A stretch of DNA of 64,000 nucleotides, from assembly GCA_942636505.2 (NCBI GenBank), contig CALOGB020000055.1, positions 62,001 through 126,000 of the forward strand, in the 5' to 3' direction. Positions within the stretch are counted from its first letter, which is position 1; every line of letters starts with the position of its first letter. Below, in pieces: positions 18,710 through 26,936 of the stretch. The notes below the pieces were generated by a model. It worked only from the letters and a program-made list of their open reading frames with translations. It had not been told where the DNA came from and did not search any database. The translations under genes were made by a program, and so were the position numbers. Origin of the DNA: an uncultured bacterium (lineage in GTDB: Bacteria; Pseudomonadota; Alphaproteobacteria; Sphingomonadales; Sphingomonadaceae).

Positions 18710-19255
18710 TCACTCCACGGCCAAAGCCGCCTTCACCGCTCTCGCCACCTGCCGGCTCGACTGCGCCAACACCCCAGGCGCAGTCCCACCAGCCGCATTG
18801 ACCGTGATCGCCACCCTCACCTCGCGCACGCCACCCCCAGAACCAGCCTCAACCCGCCCGCTGGAAGTAGGCACAAAAACCTCCGCCCCCCGCTCCCCCA
18901 CGACATAAGCCCGCCCCGGAGACACCGGCCCGCCAGTCGCCCGCCCCGGCAACCCACCAACCAGCCCCGTCATCGCCCCACTCAAACCCCCGCCACTCAA
19001 CACCGACTGAACCCCAGCCTTCAACGCCGCCGAAGCAATCGCATCCAGCGCCGACAGAGCGACCCCCTTCAGCTCCTCGAACCCCAGTTTCCCCGACCGA
19101 ACCGCGCGCAAAAGCCCCGCCTCCAGCCGAAGCGCAGCCCGCTCCGCCCCGACCCCAAGCACCCCCTCCAACTCCCCCCGCATCGCCTCCACGTCACGCG
19201 AGAACCCGGTCGTATCCGCCCGCACGCTCACCAGCGCCGCATCAAGATCATCCAT
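18710..19255 (-). CDS. GTA short tape-measure protein (g11-like)
   Basis: The 181-residue protein starts with a helical region (DDLDAALVSVRADTTGFSRD). It has a Gly-rich middle (SGGGLSGAMTGLVGGLPG) and the segment GGPVSPGRAYVVGERGAEVF, which is typical of the C-terminal part of phage tape-measure proteins. The short length fits the short tails of GTA particles. The start overlaps the preceding chaperone gene by eight bases. Confidence 0.85.
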   Translation of the reverse strand: MDDLDAALVSVRADTTGFSRDVEAMRGELEGVLGVGAERAALRLEAGLLRAVRSGKLGFEELKGVALSALDAIASAALKAGVQSVLSGGGLSGAMTGLVGGLPGRATGGPVSPGRAYVVGERGAEVFVPTSSGRVEAGSGGGVREVRVAITVNAAGGTAPGVLAQSSRQVARAVKAALAVE

Positions 19256-19439
19256 CAGGAAAAGCCCCCCTCAACCGCGCGATCGTCGAAGCATCCGGCG
19301 GCGTTTGCACGTCGCCCACCAAAGCCCCCACCACCCCCGCCAATTCCGCCGGCGTAGCCCGCCAGAACACCTCCGGCGCCCACCCCAGCACCGCGCCAGC
19401 AAAGCCAGCCAACCGCGCCGCGCTATCGGAAAACGTCAC
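19248..19439 (-). CDS. GTA tail assembly chaperone, small (g10.1-like)
   Basis: This 63-residue protein contains the conserved core FAGAVLGWAPEVFWRATPAE of the small rcc01693-type tail assembly chaperones. The start is a GTG overlapping the previous stop as GTGA; a longer frame through this gene is an artefact. It lies between the g10-like gene and the tape measure, exactly where RcGTA has its small chaperone. Confidence 0.82.
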   Translation of the reverse strand: MTFSDSAARLAGFAGAVLGWAPEVFWRATPAELAGVVGALVGDVQTPPDASTIARLRGAFPDG

Positions 19440-19750
19440 TTCCCCGCCAGAATCTGCCGCAACAGCCCCCGCAACACCGGCGTCACCGCCGCCAGCCCCG
19501 CCTCGACGACCGCCTCCCCCAACCGCTCCCGAGTAATCCCCTCGGGACACTCGCGCAGACAATGCCAGAACAGCCCCACCATCTCCCCGATCCTAAGCGT
19601 CCCCTCAGCCGCGCGCTCGACGAGCGCGAACAAAGGCCCCAGTTCGCTTTCCGCTGCGACCAAAGCCGCAAAGCTAGGCCGCAAAACAAGCATCTCCCCC
19701 CCAACCCGAAGAGACCCCTCCCCCCGAACCGAATTCGCCAGATCACCCAT
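19436..19750 (-). CDS. GTA tail assembly chaperone (g10-like, gene transfer agent family protein)
   Basis: The 104-residue protein has the family pattern RGEGSLRVGGEMLVLRPSFA ... LEL-like ESELGPLFALVERAAEG. These are the small chaperones preceding the tape measure in RcGTA-type clusters. The ATG at 19750 has AGGAGAATTC in front of it. Frames starting further upstream translate repeat copy c. Confidence 0.85.
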   Translation of the reverse strand: MGDLANSVRGEGSLRVGGEMLVLRPSFAALVAAESELGPLFALVERAAEGTLRIGEMVGLFWHCLRECPEGITRERLGEAVVEAGLAAVTPVLRGLLRQILAGK

Positions 19751-19766
19751 AAGAATTCTCCTGAAA

Positions 19767-19918
19767 GTCCCTCGCCCCTCCGGGGAGAGGGAGGGGCCCG
19801 CGCGCGCTTGCGCGTGGGAGGGAGAGGGGAATGAGGCTAAGGACGCCAATCCCAACCGCCCCTCACCCTCCCGTCGCCAAGCGGCTCCTCCTTCCCTCTC
19901 CCCAAAGGGGCGAGGGAG
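19767..19918. repeat. ~150-bp palindromic repeat, GTA copy c
   Basis: Same family as copies a and b, with CTCCGGGGAGAGGGAGGGGC at one end and CCTTCCCTCTCCCC ... GGGGCGAGGGA at the other. The right end stops one base before the stop codon of the major tail protein gene. Confidence 0.85.
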
Positions 19919-19919
19919 A

Positions 19920-20327
19920 TTAACCCACAACAACAGCCCCGGAACTCTCCAGGCTCAGCGTATAAGACCGCTCCCCGTTGAAATCCCCGGCATAGTCCAG
20001 CCGCGACACCAGGAACTTCCCCGTCATCGTATCCCCGCCCTCGAACGCCAGCCGGTAATCATCGAGCACACCGGTCAGCGCGCTAGCCTTCACCCGCAAC
20101 TCCGCCACCGACCCGGTAAAAACCCCAGCCCCAGACACCGAAACACTCCGAACCCCAGCCCCAGACAGCAACTGCCGCCACCCCCCGGAATCCTTGGTGG
20201 TGACAACGATAGCCTCCCCATTCACCGACATCTGCGTCGTCCGCAGCCCCGCCACGGTCGCATAAACCACCGGCACCGCCCCGTTCCCCACCTTCAGCAG
20301 GAACGCACTCCCCTTCTCCACCGCCAT
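19920..20327 (-). CDS. GTA major tail protein (g9-like)
   Basis: This 135-residue protein (MAVEKGSAFLLKVG ... LRTTQMSVNGEAIVVTTKDS ... FEGGDTMTGKFLVSRLDY) matches the phage major tail protein family whose hexamers stack into the tail tube. The domain is complete at the usual length. It lies between the tail terminator gene and the tail chaperones. Confidence 0.92.
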   Translation of the reverse strand: MAVEKGSAFLLKVGNGAVPVVYATVAGLRTTQMSVNGEAIVVTTKDSGGWRQLLSGAGVRSVSVSGAGVFTGSVAELRVKASALTGVLDDYRLAFEGGDTMTGKFLVSRLDYAGDFNGERSYTLSLESSGAVVVG

Positions 20328-20349
20328 GTCAGCTCCTTTTCAAAGCTTG

Positions 20350-20402
20350 TTCCCCCGCGAAGGCGGGGGCCCAGTCTGGACTCCCGCCTTCGCGGGAGAA
20401 CA
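20350..20402. repeat. Short inverted repeat (CCCCCGCGAAGGCGGGGG type)
   Basis: Two small hairpins, TCCCCCGCGAAGGCGGGGG and CTCCCGCCTTCGCGGGAG, face each other across CCAGTCTGG. It fills the gap between the tail terminator and the major tail protein genes. The same type occurs at 32301-32353, with variants at 30321-30398, 32383-32494 and 41167-41275. Confidence 0.85.
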
Positions 20403-20425
20403 ATCTTGTTCAGTTCCCGAACCAC

Positions 20426-20809
20426 TCAGCTCTCGCGGTACATCCGCACCAGAAACTCAGACGTCCCCCGCCACCGATCCCCGACCCGCAGCACCCGAGA
20501 CCGCACCAGCGCCAGCCGAACCACCCGCCACCCCTCACCAAGATCGGGCGCCAGCGCCTCCAACCCCTCCTCCGCCGCAGCCAGCAGAGCGCGCACCCGA
20601 ACCGGCCGCTCCCCCCCATCGAACAGGGTCAGCAGAACGCGCCCCTCGCGCCCGACCCAGGTCTTCGTGCTCCAGTCCGACAGCACCGGCTCGTCCACCA
20701 CCGCATACGGCAGCCCCCCACGCACCGGCGGCGCGTCGAACACGCTCACGTCCAGCACCGCGTTCAGCCGAGCGACGATCGCCGCCTGCAAGACCACCCG
20801 CCCACTCAC
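20426..20809 (-). CDS. GTA tail terminator protein, DUF3168 (g8-like)
   Basis: The 127-residue protein has the DUF3168 pattern: ALQ-like VVLQAAIVARLNAVL, then GGLPYAVVDEP and STKTWVGREGRVLLTLFD. It caps the tail tube. The start is a GTG overlapping the connector gene stop as GTGA (20806-20809). The longer frame beginning at 21160 is only a shadow of the connector gene. Confidence 0.88.
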   Translation of the reverse strand: MSGRVVLQAAIVARLNAVLDVSVFDAPPVRGGLPYAVVDEPVLSDWSTKTWVGREGRVLLTLFDGGERPVRVRALLAAAEEGLEALAPDLGEGWRVVRLALVRSRVLRVGDRWRGTSEFLVRMYRES

Positions 20810-21354
20810 GAATGCACCCCAGCGGACAGCCGCATCCGCCGATAAGGCCGCCACAAAGCCGCCACCGCCGCCGGCGGCGCGACGTCGCTCTCCCGGTGAT
20901 CGAACAGATGCGCGACCAGCATCGCCACCCCTTGCGCGATCGGCGCCGGCACCGCCTCGAAACTCAAGGCCAGCCCAGCCGAATACGCTACAGCCACCCG
21001 CCCAGCCGATCCCGCAGCAAGAACCCGAACCCAACCAACGCCATCCGCATCGATATCGACCGCATAAGCCCCGACCGCCAACACGAACGGCGCCCCCTCG
21101 CCCGGCAACCCGGTCAACCCGGAAATCACGGTAACGGGAGCGACCAACAACCGCCGCCACCCCGCAGCACTGGTCACCACATCCTCGAACGGCCGCACGA
21201 TCACCGCCGCCCCCAGAAAAGCCTCCCCCAGCAACAGCGCCGTCGACGCCAACCGCGAGAGCACCAAATCCTCCCCCGTCTCCACCCGCAACAAAGCCCT
21301 AGCCGCGACGACCACCTCAGCGATCACCCCGGCAGAAATCGCCGACCCCGTCAT
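20806..21354 (-). CDS. GTA head-tail connector (g6-like)
   Basis: The 182-residue protein resembles phage gp6-type adaptor proteins: LSRLASTALLLGEAFLGAAVIVRP, then VAVAYSAGLA ... PAPIAQGVAMLVAHLFDHRE and a C-terminal LWRPYRRMRL. It should bind the portal. No separate head-closure (g7-like) gene lies between it and the DUF3168 gene, because the two overlap by four bases. Confidence 0.85.
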   Translation of the reverse strand: MTGSAISAGVIAEVVVAARALLRVETGEDLVLSRLASTALLLGEAFLGAAVIVRPFEDVVTSAAGWRRLLVAPVTVISGLTGLPGEGAPFVLAVGAYAVDIDADGVGWVRVLAAGSAGRVAVAYSAGLALSFEAVPAPIAQGVAMLVAHLFDHRESDVAPPAAVAALWRPYRRMRLSAGVHS

Positions 21355-21371
21355 AACGATGTCTCCAAAAC

Positions 21372-21521
21372 TTCCCTCGCCCCTCCGGGGAGAGGGAGGG
21401 GCCCGCGCGCCCTTTGCGCGTGGGAGGGAGAGGGGAGTGAGGCTCGGGACGTGAATCCCAACCGCCCCTCACCCTCCCGTCGCAAGTGCTCCTCCTTCCC
21501 TCTCCCCAACGGGGAGAGGGA
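21372..21521. repeat. ~150-bp palindromic repeat, GTA copy d
   Basis: Same family as copy a, with TTCCCTCGCCCCTCCGGGGA at one end and CTCCCCAACGGGGAGAGGGA at the other. It fills the gap between the capsid stop (21527) and the connector start (21354). Confidence 0.85.
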
Positions 21522-21526
21522 ACAGC

Positions 21527-22528
21527 TCAAGCCACCGAGAACTTCATCAGCTTGATAGCCTCGGAATTCGTCACGCACCCACCGACCCGCTTGGTCGCGT
21601 AGAAGTTCACGAAAGGCTTGTTCGAATACGGATCGCGCAGGATCCCCGTCTCCGTCCGCTCGGCGATGATATACCCCGCGCGGAAATTCCCGAACGCGAT
21701 CGCCAGCGCATTGGCGGCGATATCCGGCATGTCCTCGGCCTCCACCACCGGATACCCCAGCAGCGTAGCCGGCACCCCAGCCGCCAGCGAAGGCGCCCAG
21801 ACGAACGCCCCATCCGTAGTCTTGAACTTCCGAATCCGCGCCAGCGTCGCCGCATTCATCACGAAGCTGGCCCCCTGCCGATAAGGCCCGCGCAGAGACT
21901 GAACCAGATCGATCAACCGCTCCTGAGGGTTCGCCGAAAAGTCCCCCGCCGTCCCGCTGGCCAGATACTGCAAGGTCCCGAAAGCCCGAACCCCATCAGC
22001 GGTCGCCGCCGTCGCCGAGGTCAGGAACCCCTTGGGCCGCGACACACCGGAACCCGACACGAAAGCCGCCCCCTCGGCCTTCGCAAACTCCATCGCGATC
22101 TCCCCCGCCAGCCACTCCTCGACATCGAACGCCGCATCATCCAGCATCGCCTGGCTAGCCGAAGGATTGGCATACAGCTCCCCCGTAGGCGGCGCGATCT
22201 CGACGAACACCGGCGAAGCGGTCTCCGGCCGAGCCGCATTCTCCGCCGCCCAACCGGAAGGCGTACCACCCGTGGTAACGAGCTTGCGATACCCCGCCGA
22301 GCCAACCTTCACGACATTGGCGATCGACCGGATCGGCGACACCGCCTTCAGCAAAGTATCGATCTGGGCATCGATCTCCCGCGGCACCGCAAACCCGCCG
22401 GCATCCCCCGTAACCCCGGTAAAAGCCTTCATCTCCAGCGTAGCGCCAGTCCGAACGAACCCCGCAAACGCCGCATTCTGCGCCAAGGGGGAAGCCCCCG
22501 CCAAAACCGGCCGGTCAACAACACTCAT
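21527..22528 (-). CDS. GTA major capsid protein, HK97 fold (g5-like)
   Basis: The 333-residue protein carries the HK97-type capsid pattern: GDAGGFAVPREIDAQID, then IRSIANVVKVGSAGYRKLV, SFVMNAATLARIRKFKT and the P-domain/E-loop end RTETGILRDPYSNKPFVNFY. The scaffold-like N-terminal part is short (~35 residues before the mature-like start), as in GTAs. The ATG at 22528 has GAGGAG six bases upstream. A frame that starts at 22690 only translates the repeat element. Confidence 0.93.
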   Translation of the reverse strand: MSVVDRPVLAGASPLAQNAAFAGFVRTGATLEMKAFTGVTGDAGGFAVPREIDAQIDTLLKAVSPIRSIANVVKVGSAGYRKLVTTGGTPSGWAAENAARPETASPVFVEIAPPTGELYANPSASQAMLDDAAFDVEEWLAGEIAMEFAKAEGAAFVSGSGVSRPKGFLTSATAATADGVRAFGTLQYLASGTAGDFSANPQERLIDLVQSLRGPYRQGASFVMNAATLARIRKFKTTDGAFVWAPSLAAGVPATLLGYPVVEAEDMPDIAANALAIAFGNFRAGYIIAERTETGILRDPYSNKPFVNFYATKRVGGCVTNSEAIKLMKFSVA

Positions 22529-22591
22529 GTCCATCTCCTCGCATGAAACGAAAAAAGGCGCCCCGCAGGACGCCTCATAAAACTCTCTGAA

Positions 22592-22741
22592 AACCCTCGC
22601 CCCCCTGGGGAGAGGGAGGGGCCCGCGCGCCCTTGCGCGTGGGAGGGAGAGGGGAGTGAGGCTCAGAACGCCCGCGCCAAAGCCCCTCACCCTTCCGTCG
22701 CCAAGCGGCTCCTCCCTCCCTCTCCCCGACAGGGAGAGGGA
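22592..22741. repeat. ~150-bp palindromic repeat, GTA copy e
   Basis: Same family as copy a, with CTGGGGAGAGGGAGGGGCCC at one end and CCTCTCCCCGACAGGGAGAG at the other. It lies between the protease stop (22747) and the capsid gene. Confidence 0.85.
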
Positions 22742-22746
22742 AACCG

Positions 22747-23124
22747 CTAAGGCACCACCTCAACCCGAGCCAAAGCCTGCATAGGCACAGCCACCAAACT
22801 GACCTCCACCAGGTCCACCGCCAGCAACTCCCGCCGCACCCCCTGCCGCACGGACGTCGCCCGATACCCAACCGACAACCCAGCCACCGCACCAGCCCGC
22901 ACCAGCCGAGCCAGCTCAGGGTCGGCAACCACCCCCTCGACCCGCAACCCCCGCGCATCCTCAGCAACAACGGACAAGGACCCAACCGCCGCCCCCCGAT
23001 GCTGCCACAACAAAGGCACCACGCCCGCGCGCTGGAACGCCCCCCGCCGCATCACATCCCCAGCCCGATCGACAACATCGAACACCGCCGCATACCCGGC
23101 AAACGCCACCTCGCCGGGCGTCAC
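22747..23124 (-). CDS. GTA prohead protease, HK97 family (g4-like)
   Basis: The 125-residue protein has the U35 prohead protease pattern: FAGYAAVFDVVDRAGDVM, the catalytic His in LLWQHRGAAVG, and the Ser in AGLSVGYRA, ending DLVEVSLVAVPMQ. It should mature the capsid. I chose the GTG at 23124, which overlaps the previous stop as GTGA; a GTG three codons earlier is also open. The product is shorter than RcGTA g4 at its C-terminus. Confidence 0.87.
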   Translation of the reverse strand: MTPGEVAFAGYAAVFDVVDRAGDVMRRGAFQRAGVVPLLWQHRGAAVGSLSVVAEDARGLRVEGVVADPELARLVRAGAVAGLSVGYRATSVRQGVRRELLAVDLVEVSLVAVPMQALARVEVVP

Positions 23125-23426
23125 TTCAACCACGCAGCAAACCCCAGCTTAACCGCCAACCCCGCCAGCATCAGCGCCATCGCCAACCGAGCGATCCACC
23201 CCACCACCGCCTTCCACACCGACCGCTTCGCATCCCGCCAAGCCGCCAGCAACTCGCGCAACTCCGCCACATCCTCCCGAGCCCGCTCATCACTCAAAGC
23301 CACCCGCGCCAGCGCCCGAGCCGCCCCCAGCTCCCCAGCCTCCTCCACGATCGCCCGCAGCGTCACCAGGTCGACACCGCGCTCCGCCCCCTGCCGCATC
23401 AACTGCGCCAAAACCGCCCCATCCAT
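23121..23426 (-). CDS. Small membrane protein DUF6127 (GTA g3.5 position)
   Basis: The 101-residue protein has a helical N-terminal part (VDLVTLRAIVEEAGELGAAR ... DVAELRELLAAWRDAKRS) and one C-terminal transmembrane helix (~75-98). It resembles the DUF6127 proteins found between portal and protease genes in sphingomonad GTA regions. Its function is unknown. Its ATG overlaps the portal stop by one base (TGATG). Confidence 0.78.
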   Translation of the reverse strand: MDGAVLAQLMRQGAERGVDLVTLRAIVEEAGELGAARALARVALSDERAREDVAELRELLAAWRDAKRSVWKAVVGWIARLAMALMLAGLAVKLGFAAWLK

Positions 23427-24547
23427 CAGACCACCTCCTGAATCTCGAGCAACGCCCGCTTCTCCACATCGCTAAGAAACGAAGCTCCTGAAACCATCCC
23501 CCAAAGCCGCTCGCGATCCTCCGCCAGCGCCGGCACCCGGTCGAGATCGACCGAAATCGCCGCCCCCTCGAACCACCCGGCCAGCCCCTGCGCGATCCCG
23601 CCCAGCACCGCGTTCGCCAGCGGCAAAATCGCCAGCCGCCACAGCGCCCGATTGGCCTCGCGGTAATTCGCGTACGAATTGTCCCCCGGCAGCCCGAGCA
23701 GCATCGGCGGCACCCCGAACGCCAGCGCGATCTCCCGCGCCGCCGCCGCCTTCGTCCCCACGAAATCCATGTCCGCCGGCGACAAGCTCAACGCCTGCCA
23801 CCTGAGGCCCCCCTCCAGCAGCATCGGCCGCCCCGCATTCCCCGCCCCCGAGAACGAAGCCTCAAGCTCGCCCCGCAACCGCTCGAACTGCTCGGTCGAC
23901 AGCGTCGCGCCGTCCTTCGGATCGTACATCAACGCCCCCGAAGGCCGCGCCGCATTGTCGAGCAAAGCCTTGTTCCACCGCGCCGCCGCATTGTGGATCG
24001 CCACCGCCCCCGAAGCCGCCCCCAGGCACCCCAGCCCATAATGATCGTCGACCGGATTGAAGCTCTTCAGGTGGATCACCTCCGGCCGAACCGGATCCGC
24101 ATGTAACCGCGAAACCCGCTCCCCCACCCGGTACCGGTAAGCAGCCGGCCACCCACTAGCATCCGGCTCGACCGTCACGCGCTCCGGCCGCAACGCATAA
24201 AGCTCGGCCGCCCCGCCCTCGACATCGCGCAGCACTTGCACATACGCATTGCCGTGCAGCAGCAGGTGCGCCGCCACCGTCTCGATCAGCGTCTGCCCGC
24301 CCGACCGCACCGTCGCCAGCGCCAGCAACGCCGGATCCGACGCGACGATCGGCGCGCTCCCCAGCCCCTCGACGACCAGCTTCACCGCCCGCTGCGCAAT
24401 CGGATTATCCAGATACGCCTCGCGCACCTGCGCCTCGTAACTCCGCGGCCACTCGCCAAACGCCGATCCCCCGATCGCCCCCGCGGCAGACCGAGACAAC
24501 ACCGGCCGCGACTCATCGCGCCCGGATTTCCACCCGAACAATTTCAT
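23426..24547 (-). CDS. GTA portal protein, HK97 family (g3-like)
   Basis: The 373-residue protein matches phage portal proteins: YLDNPIAQRAVKLVVEGLG, LLLHGNAYVQVLRD, EVIHLKSFNPVDDHYGLG, then the conserved AFGVPPMLLGLPGDNSYANY. It forms the dodecameric DNA channel. The start has AGGAGATCGGC upstream. The DNA-translocation partner is the terminase gene just upstream. Confidence 0.94.
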   Translation of the reverse strand: MKLFGWKSGRDESRPVLSRSAAGAIGGSAFGEWPRSYEAQVREAYLDNPIAQRAVKLVVEGLGSAPIVASDPALLALATVRSGGQTLIETVAAHLLLHGNAYVQVLRDVEGGAAELYALRPERVTVEPDASGWPAAYRYRVGERVSRLHADPVRPEVIHLKSFNPVDDHYGLGCLGAASGAVAIHNAAARWNKALLDNAARPSGALMYDPKDGATLSTEQFERLRGELEASFSGAGNAGRPMLLEGGLRWQALSLSPADMDFVGTKAAAAREIALAFGVPPMLLGLPGDNSYANYREANRALWRLAILPLANAVLGGIAQGLAGWFEGAAISVDLDRVPALAEDRERLWGMVSGASFLSDVEKRALLEIQEVV

Positions 24548-24563
24548 GCCGATCTCCTCAGAA

Positions 24564-24698
24564 AACCCCTCTCCCTTCAGGGGAGAGGGAGGGGCCCGCG
24601 CGAAGCGTGGGAGGGTGAGGGCACGCTCTCACCAAAGCGCGTGCCCTCACCCTCCCGTCGCAAGAGCTCCTCCTTCCCTCTCCCCAACAGGGAGAGGC
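24564..24698. repeat. Palindromic repeat, GTA copy f (shorter variant)
   Basis: Same family as copy a but slightly shorter: CTTCAGGGGAGAGGGAGGGG at one end and CCTTCCCTCTCCCCAACAGG at the other. It fills the gap between the terminase stop (24706) and the portal start. Confidence 0.83.
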
Positions 24699-24705
24699 CC
24701 ACGCG

Positions 24706-26081
24706 CTAAAGCACCCGCACCGAAACCCGCGCCCGCGGCCCCAGCATCACCTCGGTCATGGCCCAAACCAGCGCGTCAGCCCGATCCGGCGACCGCCCCG
24801 GCCCCTCATACCCGCCCCCGGCAATCAGCCCGCAAAGCTCATCCTCAAGATCCGGAAACGCCCCCACATGCCAGGCCCGCCCACACTCATACAAAGCCAC
24901 CACCGGCTCAGCCCGCGCCACCTTCCCCAGCGACGCATGCACCAGCTTCACCGGCATCGCCCGGTCGGCGCCAGAGAGAACGCTCCCCACCATCTTTCCC
25001 CCCGGTTGGCCTCCGCGATCACCCGGTCCGCGCCATGCCGCTCGGCACATTCGGCCACGGCCCGAGCCCACCCCTCGGGAGATGCACCAGAAACACTGGC
25101 GTCCTCCAAGACATACCCGAACCCATCGACCCCGAGCGCAACGACCACGATCCCGCAGGCATCCCCCGGCCCCCCGGAAACACTTCCTGCCGGAGGATCG
25201 ACCCCAACGACCACGCGCGTCAGCTCCGGCGCCAAAGCCACCCGCCGGGACTCCACCAGCGCCCGCGTCCACAAGGCACCGGCAATATCCTCGATCAGCT
25301 CGCCATCCAGCTCCTGCCGACCCAACCGAGTCCCCGCATACGTCGCGGTCACCGCCTCAACGAAACTCACCGGCAGATGCGGATTGTCGCGCGTTCGCCC
25401 GCGCGTTTCGACCAGTCCCGGCAACGCCATCACGCGCCGCATCAGCGCGACCGGTCGCGGCGTCGTCGTCACTAGGACGCGCGGCACCGTACCCAACCGC
25501 AAGCCCATCATCAGATTGTCCCAGGTCGGATCGCCGTAACGCCACTTCGCCAGTTCGTCGCACCACGCCCAGCCATGCTCGGGCCCACGCAACGCTTCCG
25601 GCGCCTCCGCCGAATACGCATAGGCCTTCGCGCCATTGCCGAAATGCACTTCGCCGACCGCACTGCGCCACGTCAGCGCCTCGTTGTCGTGCGCCACCGC
25701 GATCAGTCCGCTCTCGCCCTGCACCATCACGCGCCGCACATCGTCGATCGTCGCGCCGACCAGCGCGATCCGCGCGGTCGGATCGTCGCGCGCGATCTGG
25801 CTCACCCACTCCGCGCCCGCCCGCGTCTTGCCAAACCCGCGCCCCGCCCGGATCAGCCAGATCCGCCAGTCACCCTCGGGCGGATATTGCCCGTCATGCG
25901 CCCAGTGCCGCCACCGATCGCGCAGCTCGTTGCGTTGACCGACCGACAGCTTCCGCATGATCCCGGCACGGTGCACCACCGGCAGGTCGGCCAGCTCCGC
26001 CACCAGGTCGCGTACGACCGTGGCCACCGGCGCCGGGTCGACCGCCCCCGGATCGCCTTCGCCGCTTCCCGAGCGCGTCAA
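24706..26081 (-). pseudogene. GTA terminase large subunit (g2-like), frameshifted
   Basis: The ATPase part reads from a TTG at 26081 that overlaps the previous stop as TTGA. Walker A is RGFGKTRAGAEW and the Walker B region is WAWCDELAKW. The nuclease part begins VVVGVDPPAG and DRVIAEANRG, then shifts frame at a six-C run (24998-25003). The rest (KMVGSVLSGADRAMPVK ... RSPDRADALVWAM) continues in another frame to 24706. One added base gives 1,377 nt and a 458-residue complete TerL. If the lesion is real, packaging would fail; if it is a homopolymer sequencing error, the gene is intact. Every downstream motif is well preserved, which argues against long decay. Confidence 0.9.
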
Positions 26082-26755
26082 GAGGCGAGCGCCTGGCGCC
26101 GCGCCAGCGAATCCAGCAGCTTCAGCAATGCGGCATCGGTCTCCACCGACGTCGCCCGGCAGGTCTGGCTGGATTGGCGGCCTCGCGCCTCTCGCGCGCG
26201 ATGCTGGTTCAGCATCGCCAGCGCGAACTGGATCGCCGTCACGCTCGACAGCTTGATCAGCCCGGCGCCAGACACCGCAGCCCCGCCCCAGATCTTTTCG
26301 CCGCCCCCTTCTTCGACGGCACCCACGTCTTCGACGGCACCAGCGTCGCCGACTGCCGCCGTCTCGTTGCGGGGCGCCTCCACACCCCCGTCGCTCGGGT
26401 CGTCGTCGCCCTGCCCGCCAAGATGCCCATCATCGCGATCCAGAGAGGCGAGCGACGTCGCCAACAACAGTTCCTCCAACCGGTCATACCCGCGCGACAA
26501 CGCCGCCTGCCATGCTGCGGCAAACGCAGGATCGTGCGAGCGGCGGTGATAGGCTCCACCCAGCGACATCCCCACCACGACGACAGACGTGGTCACGTTG
26601 CCGGTCATCGCCAATTCCTCGAGAAACGTGGCTTGCCGCTCGAGTGTCCATTCCTTCGCTCGGGGTTTCCGGGCCACAAGAACCCGGTTCTTCCCACCCG
26701 TGATGACCATCCTGCCGACCTTCGCGTTCCCGGCCGCCTTGCTCTTGATCCCCAT
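26078..26755 (-). CDS. Putative GTA small terminase (g1 position)
   Basis: The 225-residue protein lies directly before TerL and overlaps it by four bases, where RcGTA has the small terminase. It contains a possible DNA-binding helix-turn-helix region (WTLERQATFLEELAMTGNVTTSVVVVGMSLGGAYHRRS). A low-complexity acidic/Gly-rich middle follows, then a helical C-terminal part (ALAMLNQHRAREARG). Function is by position and layout; sequence identity to known TerS is not evident to me. I prefer the ATG at 26755 (GIKSKAAGN) over an upstream one at 26812. Confidence 0.65.
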   Translation of the reverse strand: MGIKSKAAGNAKVGRMVITGGKNRVLVARKPRAKEWTLERQATFLEELAMTGNVTTSVVVVGMSLGGAYHRRSHDPAFAAAWQAALSRGYDRLEELLLATSLASLDRDDGHLGGQGDDDPSDGGVEAPRNETAAVGDAGAVEDVGAVEEGGGEKIWGGAAVSGAGLIKLSSVTAIQFALAMLNQHRAREARGRQSSQTCRATSVETDAALLKLLDSLARRQALAS

Positions 26756-26936
26756 GCCGCGCCCCCGCTTGCCTGCACCGCACCGCCAAACGCAGAAAGC
26801 CGGCAACGACAAAGGCTCCCGCCCCGATCGTCCCGGCTTCCCGAGAGCCAGACCGTCCGGCCCGACTCGCTAGTTTTCGATGTTCCCGTTATGTGCCAGA
26901 TGAGCGTGACGATGTCAACATAATTAACCCGTTTGG

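Noticed and set aside
16755..25003. Programmed ribosomal frameshifting as an explanation of the two broken GTA genes
   Set aside because: TerL and DUF2460 genes are not known to use it, no known slippery-plus-pseudoknot arrangement was recognised, and a one-base loss in a C run explains both more simply.
12239..26755. Interpretation of the phage-like cluster as an active prophage
   Set aside because: No integrase, repressor, replication, lysis or attachment site was found, the tape measure is very short and the order is that of RcGTA.
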